Below, in pieces: positions 8,621 to 16,224 of a DNA stretch of 24,110 nt. The notes below the pieces were generated by a model. That model worked only from the letters and a program-made list of their open reading frames with translations, was not told the origin of the DNA and ran no database searches. A program made the translations under genes and the position numbers. The DNA comes from Lysobacterales bacterium UBA5700 (GTDB lineage: Bacteria; Pseudomonadota; Gammaproteobacteria; Xanthomonadales; Xanthomonadaceae), in assembly GCA_002420085.1 (NCBI GenBank), contig DIHI01000055.1, positions 1-24,110 of the forward strand, written 5' to 3'. Every line of letters starts with the position of its first letter. The stretch's first letter is position 1.

Positions 8621-9968
8621 CCTGTACGGTCTGATCCGCGGACCGGATCGGACCGTCCCGACCCCGGCCGAGGATTGGCGTGCGGCCGTGGTGGATGTGG
8701 TGGTGCCATGCTTCCGCGAGGAAGACAACATCGTGCTCTGCCTGGCCTCGGTGGCAGCACAGTCGTTCAAGGTCCGGCAGGTCATCCTGGTGGACGACGG
8801 CAGCGGCGACCGCACGGTCGAGCGGGCCAAGCGCTTCGCCGCCGATGCCGGCCTCAGCCTGCTGGTCATCGAACGGACCACCTCGATCGGCAAGACCCCG
8901 ACCATCAAGCGCCAGGCGCGCGAGTTCGACCACGACGTCGAATTCATCCTCGATGCCGACACCTTCCTCGAAGACGAGCGCTACATCGAGCGCTGCGTCG
9001 AGGAGTTGTACCAGGGCGTCGGCATCGCCAGCGCCTGCGGCACCATCCTGCCGATGCGCCAGCGCGATCGCGATGCCCTGGCCGCACGCCCGGCGCTCGC
9101 CGAACACGTCGGTGGCGACGGCTTCCACGACCCGTTCCTCGACAAGCGCCGAGGACTGAAAGGAATATGGTGGCGGCTGACCAACCTCTACCGGGAAACC
9201 CTGTACCTGTTCCTGCAACGGTTCATCTATCGTGGTCAGATGGTGTTCTGCGGCAGCATCACCAATCCGGTCGGCTGCGCGGTGGCCTATCGACGCAAGT
9301 ACATCGTCGATCTGTTCGACAAGTACGAACCGCTGTTCGGCGATGATCTGACCAATTCCGAGGACATCTTCATCGGCTTCGCGCTGAATTCCGAGGGCTA
9401 TCGCAACATCCAACTCGACGATGTGGTCGCCCGGACCGAGGAGCCCGAGGCCGGGCGCATTCCGCGCCAGTTGTACCTGTGGTCGTCCTCGTTCCTGCAA
9501 AGCTGCTACTACTTCGATCCCCTGCTGCGCAGCCCGTTCAAGTCACTCAAGCGCTGGCGCGCCCACCGTCGCGAATCCGAGGGCGAGCCCGGCCAGACCA
9601 TCCAGGACAAGCGCAAGATCAAAGAGCAGTACCGCCAGGCGTTCGGCGAAAAGGTGACCATCGAAATGGGCCGACCGGTCGGCTGGGTGGTGTTCCTGTC
9701 GGCGCTGGAGAAGGTCGGCTTCCCGACTGCCCTGATCGTGATGGTACTGATGCAATGGTGGGAGCCGCTGGCGGTGACCATCCTGGCCGAAGCGATCATC
9801 TCGGTCGGCGTGCTGATCGGAATCTCACCGGGCCGGCGCGTGCGGGCCTTCTTCAAGGCGATTGCCGTTGCTCCGATCCGTTACCTGCTGCTGATGGCCG
9901 ATGCCGTGACGATCGCCCGGTTTGCCGGCGATCTCTGGATTACCGGGAACCGACAATGGCGAAAATGA
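8574..9968 (+). CDS. Membrane family 2 glycosyltransferase, probable exopolysaccharide synthase
   Basis: The 464-residue protein has a GT-A fold: VVVPCFREEDN (43-52), nucleotide-binding LVDDGSGDRT (72-81), the metal-binding DADT (127-130), and an acceptor motif NSEDIFIGF (261-269) matching the TED/ED base of processive synthases. Where cellulose, PNAG or hyaluronan synthases have Q(Q/R)xRW, it has QLYLW (299-303). About three hydrophobic segments lie at 382-396, 399-418 and 428-447; the N-terminus has only a short hydrophobic stretch. The ATG at 8574 has GAGGAG seven bases upstream and lies inside the epimerase gene. It probably polymerises or assembles a glycan at the inner membrane for the barrel protein encoded next. 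No PilZ domain is present. Confidence 0.8.
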   Translation: MATAPWFVLGPNTLLSLYGLIRGPDRTVPTPAEDWRAAVVDVVVPCFREEDNIVLCLASVAAQSFKVRQVILVDDGSGDRTVERAKRFAADAGLSLLVIERTTSIGKTPTIKRQAREFDHDVEFILDADTFLEDERYIERCVEELYQGVGIASACGTILPMRQRDRDALAARPALAEHVGGDGFHDPFLDKRRGLKGIWWRLTNLYRETLYLFLQRFIYRGQMVFCGSITNPVGCAVAYRRKYIVDLFDKYEPLFGDDLTNSEDIFIGFALNSEGYRNIQLDDVVARTEEPEAGRIPRQLYLWSSSFLQSCYYFDPLLRSPFKSLKRWRAHRRESEGEPGQTIQDKRKIKEQYRQAFGEKVTIEMGRPVGWVVFLSALEKVGFPTALIVMVLMQWWEPLAVTILAEAIISVGVLIGISPGRRVRAFFKAIAVAPIRYLLLMADAVTIARFAGDLWITGNRQWRK

Positions 9969-11785
9969 CGACGGTTCGACCCTCCGTGCTGGCGCTGGCG
10001 CTGACCACCGCCCTGGCTGCGCCGACACTCATCTGGGCACAGACGATTCCCGATGCCGGCATCGCTGCCGAAGCGCGCAGCGACTGGCCAGCGGCCGAGG
10101 CCATCTATCGCGCAGCCCTGGCCGAACGTCCCGACGACGGCCCGCTCTGGCGCCGACTGGCCGAAGTGCTGGCCGCCGCCGGCGATCGACCGGGCGCCGC
10201 CCAGGCGTATGGCGAGGCCGCTCGTCTGGCTGACTCCGATCCGGCCCTGCACTTCGAGCATGCCCGCGCCCTGGCAATGGCCGGCCAACTCGAAGCCGCA
10301 CTGGACGCCAATGGCCGCGCGCTGGATCGCGACCCGAACAACATCGACTACCTGCTGGCCCGCGCTCAGATCGGCAACTGGCTCGGCCGCGACGACATCT
10401 CCGAACCGGCCTTGCAGCGGGTGCTCGAACTCGCCCCGGAACGCACCGAGGTACTCGCCGGCATCGCCCGCAACAAAGCCTGGTCTGGTCAGCTTGACGA
10501 GGCCATCGTGTTGATGCAGACCTACCACGAAACCCATCCCGATGACCGCGCCGCCGGCCTCGATCTGGTCCGCTTCCACTCGTGGACCGGCAACTATGCC
10601 CGCACGCTCGATGTCCTCGACCAGGTCGAGGCCCGTTCCGGCGTCGATGACGAATCGCGGGCCGTGCGCGCCTATGTCCTGGCCTGGGCCGGCCGCCGGC
10701 ATGCCGCCCTCGCCTTGAACACCCCCCTGCTCGAACAGGCACCCGAGAATTACGCCCGCAACTACACCCAGGCGATCGCCCTGCGCCAAGGCCAGATTCC
10801 CGCACACGCCCGGCCCTATGTCCAACAGGTCGAGCGGATCGACCCGCAGAGCACGGAAACCCGCGACCTGCTGCGCTCGACCCGCGTGATCCTGGCATCG
10901 AAACTGAGTGGCCGGTTCGATTACTTCGAGGACAGCGACGATATCCGCACGCTCAACTCCGGAATCGACGGACGCTGGAACCTGAGCGATCGCCTGAGCC
11001 TGCTCGGCAGCCTTGGCGAGCGACGGGTCCGGGCACCGATCGCCGGCCCATTCGCCCCCGACTCCGGCGGCAACAGCGTCCGCGACCGACGGGTCGTACT
11101 CGGCGTTCGCCATGCCCTCGACGACGATCGCGCATTCACCGTCCAGGCCGGACTGTCCGATCTCGATACGCGGGGCGAAAAAGTGGTGTTTCGCGGCGAA
11201 TTCGATGCCCGAATGAACGACACATTCACCTTCCTGGTCGGGCTCGAACGCGACCGGGTCAGCGCCTCGCCGCGCTCGCTCGATCGCGAGATCATGCGCA
11301 CCGGTGGTGATGCCACGGTCCGGATCACTCCCAACGTCCGCCACAGCATCGAACTGACCGGTCGCTATGCCGACCTCAACGACGACAACGACACCACCCA
11401 CATCGCGGGTGTCTGGCGCCGCGCCATGATCCGCCGACCGGGCCTGATGCTCGATGCCGGCCTGTCCGGCGAATGGCTGCACTACCGGATCGACAACGAC
11501 AACGGCTACTACTCGCCGGACAACTACCGCCGCATCGGCGGTCTGGTCGGCGCCTACCTGCCGTTGACCGACGAATCCGGCCTGAGCGTGCAACTCGGCC
11601 TCGGCATCCAGCGCGACGAGACCTTCGACCATTGGGAGCGTGCCAGCGATGTCGCCGTCGAATACACCGCCGGCATCTTCAGCGACTGGCAGATCAAACT
11701 GCGCGCCGGCTATGTCGAGCGGGTGCAGAACACCGGCGCCTTCGAGGGCGCCACCTTTGGCGTGACCCTCGAACGGCGGTTCTGA
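9956..11785 (+). CDS. TPR plus outer-membrane beta-barrel exopolysaccharide export protein (PgaA/BcsC-like architecture)
   Basis: The 609-residue precursor has a signal peptide (VLALALTTALAAPTLIWA, cleavage after Ala28). Residues ~30-290 are tetratricopeptide repeats (helical pairs such as AEAIYRAALAERPDDGPLWRRLAEVLAAAGD). From ~300 to the end are alternating beta-strands of an outer-membrane barrel, closing with aromatic TLERRF, the usual OMP C-terminus. The strand motif NGYYSPDNY is like one in BcsC/PgaA porins. Periplasmic TPR plus barrel is the layout of synthase-dependent polysaccharide exporters. The start overlaps the glycosyltransferase by 13 bases; a second ATG at 9965 is possible. 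It probably threads the polymer made by the preceding synthase across the outer membrane. Confidence 0.8.
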   Translation: MAKMTTVRPSVLALALTTALAAPTLIWAQTIPDAGIAAEARSDWPAAEAIYRAALAERPDDGPLWRRLAEVLAAAGDRPGAAQAYGEAARLADSDPALHFEHARALAMAGQLEAALDANGRALDRDPNNIDYLLARAQIGNWLGRDDISEPALQRVLELAPERTEVLAGIARNKAWSGQLDEAIVLMQTYHETHPDDRAAGLDLVRFHSWTGNYARTLDVLDQVEARSGVDDESRAVRAYVLAWAGRRHAALALNTPLLEQAPENYARNYTQAIALRQGQIPAHARPYVQQVERIDPQSTETRDLLRSTRVILASKLSGRFDYFEDSDDIRTLNSGIDGRWNLSDRLSLLGSLGERRVRAPIAGPFAPDSGGNSVRDRRVVLGVRHALDDDRAFTVQAGLSDLDTRGEKVVFRGEFDARMNDTFTFLVGLERDRVSASPRSLDREIMRTGGDATVRITPNVRHSIELTGRYADLNDDNDTTHIAGVWRRAMIRRPGLMLDAGLSGEWLHYRIDNDNGYYSPDNYRRIGGLVGAYLPLTDESGLSVQLGLGIQRDETFDHWERASDVAVEYTAGIFSDWQIKLRAGYVERVQNTGAFEGATFGVTLERRF

Positions 11786-11858
11786 TCGCTTGAGTTCAAC
11801 CGAACGACCCCGCACAGCACCCATCCTGGCTGCGAGTGTGGGGACGTGCTCCACTGCG

Positions 11859-13838
11859 ATGCCAGCCGCCTCGCAGATCCGGACCGATATCCAGGTCATG
11901 CGGGGTCTGGCGATCCTGCTGGTTCTGCTCCATCACACCGACCTGGACCTCATCGCCGCCGGATTCCTGGGTGTCGATATCTTCTTCGTACTCTCCGGAT
12001 ATCTGATCACCGGCATGGTGGCCCGGCAGATCGATGACGGCCGATTTGCCTACGGCGCGTTCTATTTCCGCCGCGCCAAGCGCCTGCTCCCAGCCGCCTG
12101 CCTGGTATTTGCAGCGACATCGGCTGCGGCCATCCACACGCTCGACTATCGGGAGTGGAATGATTACCTCGAACAACTGCTGGGCGCGGTCACCTTCACC
12201 GGCAACATCGTGCTCTGGACCCAGACCGACTATTTTTCCGGCAGTGCCGCCCTCAAGCCACTGCTGCATGTCTGGTCCTTGGCGATCGAGGAGCAATACT
12301 ACCTGCTGATGCCCCTGCTGCTCGCCGTGGTCAGCGTCCGCTGGCGACTGACCATGCTTGTCGCATTGGCCGCCACCAGCCTCGCCCTGCACATGCATTG
12401 GGCCAATCATGCCCCCGGTGCAGCGTTCTACCTGCTGCCGGCGCGGGCATGGGAATTGCTGCTGGGCTCGCTCATCGCGCTGATCGAGCGTGGCGGGCAC
12501 GCACCTGTCGGATGGGTCCACCGGGGATTCCTGCCATCACTGATCGTCCTCGCTGCCGTCCCACTGTTCGGCACCGGCTTGGCCGTACCGATCGACAACC
12601 TGGCGGTCTGTCTGGCCACAGCGATCGTGATCCTCTGCCGACATCCGATGTCGCCGCAGCACCCCGGACTCACCGGGATCGTCGTCCGCTCCCTCGCCTG
12701 GCTGGGCGATATCTCCTATTCGCTGTACCTGATCCACTGGCCGGCCCTGGCCCTGGCACGCAATGTCCTGATCGGCGATCCCGATGCCATCCAACACTGG
12801 CAGGGGTTGGCGCTGCTGATCATCGTCTGCTCGGTCCCCATCGCATGGCTGTCATATCGGCTGGTGGAGCAGCCATTCCGCAACATGAAGCTGCAACCGA
12901 CTCGCTACGTGCTCGCCACCATTCTGCTGGTATCGATCATCCTCGTCCTGGTGCCCAAGCTCATTCACGACCAAGTCCGAAGCCTCGATCGGATCGCATT
13001 CACCGCCATCCGTGCGGATCGCAGGGACACGGTCGGACTCGCCGAGCGCTGCGATTTCTACGTCCGCTTCGAGCCGATTCGCGAGTGCATGACAGCACCT
13101 GAGCCTGGCATTCTGGTCTGGGGGGACTCCTTCGCCATGCACCTGGTTCCGGGAATCATCGGCAGCGATGACACTGGCCTTGGGGTCATGCAAGCAACCA
13201 AGAGCAGTTGCGCTCCGATCCTTGGCTTGGCCCAGATCGCAGAGGGCTACCCGGAGCCACTGGCGGCAAACTGCATCGCGTTCAACCACTCGGTGCTGGC
13301 CTTCCTGGAGCGTGAGGCCAGCATCAAGATCGTAGTGCTGTCGAGCCCGTACTACCCCTACTTCGATGCAGCCCATCGAAAACTGCTGATCGACGAAGAA
13401 CAACGACGGGTGATCGTCACCCCATCATTCGATCGCACCCTGCACGCGCAGAGCGCCACCATCGATCGCATCAGGGCGTTGGGCAAGCGCATCGTGGTGA
13501 TCGCGCCACCACCCAGCACTGGCATCGACTATACCCACTGTCTGGAGCGCAAGGCATTCGCCAAGACGCTGAGTGCTGCGAATCGCGACTGCGACATGCC
13601 CTACACCGACTATCTGGCCAGCAAGCGCGAGGTTCTGGATTTCCTGGATGCCCTCGGGCGCCACGCCGATGTCAGCGTGATCAGTTTCGACCGGACGCTA
13701 TGTGATCGCGAACGATGCAAAACCAGCCTGGATAACGTGATGCTCTACCGCGATGAGGGCCACTTCTCGACAGCAGGCTCGATCGCAGTCGCCCAACGCA
13801 TGCAACTCATCGAGTTGATTGACCGGCTGGCCCACTGA
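11859..13838 (+). CDS. Acyltransferase-3 / SGNH-domain O-acetyltransferase (OafA-like)
   Basis: The 659-residue protein joins an acyltransferase-3 membrane domain to a periplasmic SGNH domain. The membrane part shows RGLAILLVLLHH (15-26, catalytic His pair), GVDIFFVLSGYLIT (38-51), HVWSLAIEEQYYL (137-149) and ISYSLYLIHWP (285-295) among about ten hydrophobic segments. The SGNH part has GDSF (422-425, Ser424) and DEGHF (632-636, Asp632/His635). Such proteins move acetyl groups onto surface sugars. ATG 11859 was chosen because the family starts shortly before the first helix; an in-frame TTG at 11790, four bases after the barrel gene, would add 23 residues. The SGNH half is visibly poorer in G+C (two sampled 60-base lines gave 55% and 58%) than its neighbours, a hint of separate origin. 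Confidence 0.85.
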   Translation: MPAASQIRTDIQVMRGLAILLVLLHHTDLDLIAAGFLGVDIFFVLSGYLITGMVARQIDDGRFAYGAFYFRRAKRLLPAACLVFAATSAAAIHTLDYREWNDYLEQLLGAVTFTGNIVLWTQTDYFSGSAALKPLLHVWSLAIEEQYYLLMPLLLAVVSVRWRLTMLVALAATSLALHMHWANHAPGAAFYLLPARAWELLLGSLIALIERGGHAPVGWVHRGFLPSLIVLAAVPLFGTGLAVPIDNLAVCLATAIVILCRHPMSPQHPGLTGIVVRSLAWLGDISYSLYLIHWPALALARNVLIGDPDAIQHWQGLALLIIVCSVPIAWLSYRLVEQPFRNMKLQPTRYVLATILLVSIILVLVPKLIHDQVRSLDRIAFTAIRADRRDTVGLAERCDFYVRFEPIRECMTAPEPGILVWGDSFAMHLVPGIIGSDDTGLGVMQATKSSCAPILGLAQIAEGYPEPLAANCIAFNHSVLAFLEREASIKIVVLSSPYYPYFDAAHRKLLIDEEQRRVIVTPSFDRTLHAQSATIDRIRALGKRIVVIAPPPSTGIDYTHCLERKAFAKTLSAANRDCDMPYTDYLASKREVLDFLDALGRHADVSVISFDRTLCDRERCKTSLDNVMLYRDEGHFSTAGSIAVAQRMQLIELIDRLAH

Positions 13839-14006
13839 GCACCGCGTGGCCCGATGCCCAGATGACAGCCACGTACCTCGTGACACGCACACCGAACACC
13901 GCCGTTCCCTCTCCCGTCCGCAGCGCGAACGGGCGGATGACCACCAGACCATTACCTCGCGCATCGAGCGCGGTGCTCCGGCCGGTTGGTTCGACAGGGC
14001 GCGCGA

Positions 14007-14603
14007 CTACGTGCGCAGTGCCGATTGCAGGGCCTTGCGGATCAGGGTTTCGGCGTCGTCGCCTTCGGTTTTCACTTTTTCGACCAGGCGGGCGGCTTCG
14101 GCCGGTTTGTAGCCGAGTTGCTGGAGGGCGGCCAGGGCTTCGGTGAGCGGGTCGGTGGCGATGCTGCCGGGCTTGCCGGCGACCGTGGCGCCGGCACCGA
14201 GGCTGCTGGCGCGATCACGCAGTTCGACGACGATGCGTTCGGCGGTCTTCTTGCCGATGCCGGGGATACGGGTGAGTGCGGTGACGTCGCCGGCCTGCAC
14301 CAGCCGGGCGAAGTCTTCGACGCTGACGCCGGACAGCACGGCCAGGGCGATGCGGGCACCGATGCCGGTCACTTTCTGCACGTCACGAAACAGGCGGCGT
14401 TCGGATTCCTTGAGGAAGCCATACAGGGAAACCGAATCCTCCTTCTGGGCGTAGTGGGTGAACAGGCTGACTTCGCGACCGAGTTCGGGCAGGTCGTAGA
14501 AGGTGCTCATCGGTGCTTCCAGTTCGTAACCGACGCCATGGACGTCGATCACCAGCCAGGGCGGCTGTTTGTGGATCAGGGTGCCCTTCAGTCGTCCGAT
14601 CAT
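14007..14603 (-). CDS. ruvA: Holliday junction branch migration protein RuvA
   Basis: The 198-residue protein starts [10 protein letters not shown], the family's usual opening, at the ATG on 14603; longer frames upstream lack homology. It has the N-terminal OB-fold ([13 protein letters not shown]), two helix-hairpin-helix motifs ([15 protein letters not shown] and [16 protein letters not shown]), and a C-terminal UBA-like domain III ([22 protein letters not shown]) that contacts RuvB. RuvA tetramers bind four-way DNA junctions and load the RuvB motor. ruvC lies 25 bases upstream. ruvB, which normally follows, is missing: 168 bases beyond the stop comes the converging acyltransferase gene. Confidence 0.95.
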   Translation of the reverse strand: MIGRLKGTLIHKQPPWLVIDVHGVGYELEAPMSTFYDLPELGREVSLFTHYAQKEDSVSLYGFLKESERRLFRDVQKVTGIGARIALAVLSGVSVEDFARLVQAGDVTALTRIPGIGKKTAERIVVELRDRASSLGAGATVAGKPGSIATDPLTEALAALQQLGYKPAEAARLVEKVKTEGDDAETLIRKALQSALRT

Positions 14604-14628
14604 GGTGTGGCCCGTGCTGGGATGGGAT

Positions 14629-15207
14629 TCAGCGCCTGCTGCGCCGACGCAGCAGGCTGGAGGCGACCGTGCCGGTGCGCTCGGCAAGCGTCCGCGAGTG
14701 GCCGTGGGTGATGGCGACCGCGAGGGCGTCGGCGGCATCGGCCTGGATGCGGCCCTTCAGGCCGAGCAGGACGCCGATCATGTGCTGCACCTGGGTCTTG
14801 TCGGCGATGCCACGACCGACCACGGCGTTCTTGATCTGCATCGGGGAATACTCCAGCACCGGCAGGCCGTGGGCGACCACGGCGCAGATGGCGGCACCGC
14901 GTGCCTGGCCGAGTTTGAGAGCGGAATCGGGGTTCTTGGCGAGAAACACCCGTTCGATGGCGACCTCATGCGGCTGCCAGGTCTCGACCAGGCGCTGGAT
15001 GCCATCGAAGATCGCTTTCAGCCGCTGCGGAAAATCGCCGACCGTGGCGACGTGCAGGGCTTCGTGGTGCAGATGTCGGCAGCGCCCCTGCGGGTCGGCT
15101 TCGACCAGACCGATGCCGGTGCGCACCGAGCCGGGATCGATGCCCAGAATGCGCACGACGGCCGCAGGACGCGCGGACTCGCTGCGCGCGGGCGGACGGT
15201 CGGTCAC
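14629..15207 (-). CDS. ruvC: Crossover junction endodeoxyribonuclease RuvC
   Basis: RuvC cuts Holliday junctions symmetrically during recombinational repair. The frame shows the four catalytic acids in RNase-H-like context: Asp in RILGIDPGS, Glu in VAIERVF, and two Asp in [11 protein letters not shown] near the C-terminus. As written (GTG at 15207) it has 192 residues with an extension [17 protein letters not shown]; a second in-frame GTG at 15156, directly before RILGIDPG, would give 175 residues, the common RuvC length. Neither has a clear ribosome site, so the start is open. It lies between yebC and ruvA, all co-directional. Confidence 0.93.
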   Translation of the reverse strand: MTDRPPARSESARPAAVVRILGIDPGSVRTGIGLVEADPQGRCRHLHHEALHVATVGDFPQRLKAIFDGIQRLVETWQPHEVAIERVFLAKNPDSALKLGQARGAAICAVVAHGLPVLEYSPMQIKNAVVGRGIADKTQVQHMIGVLLGLKGRIQADAADALAVAITHGHSRTLAERTGTVASSLLRRRSRR

Positions 15208-15216
15208 GGTGTCGAT

Positions 15217-15228
15217 GGCCGATCGGCC
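15217..15228. repeat. Palindrome GGCCGATCGGCC, copy 1
   Basis: A perfect 12-bp palindrome in the short ruvC-yebC gap. The identical 12-mer recurs at 16083-16094, so the two copies flank yebC. It may be a chance product of CGATCG-rich DNA. Confidence 0.4.
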
Positions 15229-15296
15229 GCCGTCCGGGCCTGCCGGTGGCCGCGCTCAGGCATGCCGGAAGCGCTCCCCGAATGGCGCACGCGGCC

Positions 15297-16037
15297 TCAT
15301 CCGTAGGCGCCCTGGTCGAGGTCGGCATTGGAATGGACCGACTGCACGTCGTCGATGTCCTCCAGCCAGTCGAGCAGCTTGGCGACCGACTGGGCGGTCT
15401 CGCCTTCGACCACGATGTCGTTGTCGGCGCGCAGGGTCACTTCTGCCTCGTCCGGCTTGAGGCCGGCGGCTTCCATTGCGGCCTTGACCGACTGGAAGGC
15501 ATCCGGGTCGCACAGCACGTCGATCGAGCCGTCGTCGGGGTGGACCACGACATCGTCGGCGCCGGCTTCGATGGCGGCTTCGGTGATGCGCTCCTCATCG
15601 CAGCCGGGGGCATAACTGAGCACGCCGAGCTTCTTGAACATGAAGGCGACCGAGCCATCGGTGCCGAGGTTGCCACCGAACTTGCTGAAGGCGTGGCGCA
15701 CGTCGGACACGGTGCGATTGCGGTTGTCGGTGACGGTATCGACGATGACCGCGACGCCGCCCGGTGCGTAGCCCTCGAAGCGGATTTCTTCGTAGCTCAC
15801 GCCTTCAAGTTCACCAGTGGCCTTCTTGATGGCGCGCTCGATGTTGTCCTTGGGCATGTTGGCGGCCAGACCCTTGTCGACCGCCAGGCGCAGCCTGGGA
15901 TTGCTGTTCAGATCACTCCCACCCATCCGGGCGGCGACAGTGATCTCGCGGATGATCTTGGTGAACACCTTGCCGCGCTTGGCGTCCTGGGCGTTCTTGC
16001 GGTGCTGGATGTTGGCCCATTTGGAATGACCGGCCAT
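15297..16037 (-). CDS. yebC: YebC/PmpR-family transcription/translation regulatory protein
   Basis: The 246-residue protein begins [22 protein letters not shown], the diagnostic YebC start, and shows [23 protein letters not shown], the conserved central block, and the [10 protein letters not shown] segment. Length is standard. YebC/TACO1 proteins are associated with ruvC in many bacteria. They have been described both as DNA-binding regulators (PmpR) and as ribosome-linked factors easing translation of difficult proline stretches. It starts the minus-strand yebC-ruvC-ruvA cluster. The start was fixed at the ATG on 16037 by homology; a longer frame runs upstream but is unsupported. Confidence 0.95.
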   Translation of the reverse strand: MAGHSKWANIQHRKNAQDAKRGKVFTKIIREITVAARMGGSDLNSNPRLRLAVDKGLAANMPKDNIERAIKKATGELEGVSYEEIRFEGYAPGGVAVIVDTVTDNRNRTVSDVRHAFSKFGGNLGTDGSVAFMFKKLGVLSYAPGCDEERITEAAIEAGADDVVVHPDDGSIDVLCDPDAFQSVKAAMEAAGLKPDEAEVTLRADNDIVVEGETAQSVAKLLDWLEDIDDVQSVHSNADLDQGAYG

Positions 16038-16082
16038 GCTGCGTGGGTTCCGTGGTGAAGGGATCGCGACATGATACCCGCT

Positions 16083-16094
16083 GGCCGATCGGCC
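16083..16094. repeat. Palindrome GGCCGATCGGCC, copy 2
   Basis: Same perfect 12-bp palindrome as at 15217-15228, here 46 bases upstream of the yebC start. A small GCAGCC-TGC-GGCTGC hairpin at 16156-16170, downstream of the TonB receptor gene, is the only other structure seen in this 187-base gap. Confidence 0.4.
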
Positions 16095-16224
16095 CGGCAG
16101 TTCAGCCGGAACCGAACGGTCCGCCGCTGCCGTCGGCCAGCGCTCGTCAGGCCGTGCAGCCTGCGGCTGCCAATCCCGCGTCCCGAACGCCGACTCCAGA
16201 ATCCCGAATCTCCGTCCAGCCGAT

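Noticed and set aside
7538..9500. Long minus-strand frames opposite the epimerase and glycosyltransferase genes
   Set aside because: Low-complexity shadow translations without domains; plus-strand genes have catalytic motifs and ribosome sites.
9881..11899. A 672-codon minus-strand frame opposite the TPR/barrel gene
   Set aside because: Composition is typical of an antisense shadow (long runs of Gly, Ala, Asp, Val) and it covers a plus-strand gene with a signal peptide, TPRs and a barrel end.
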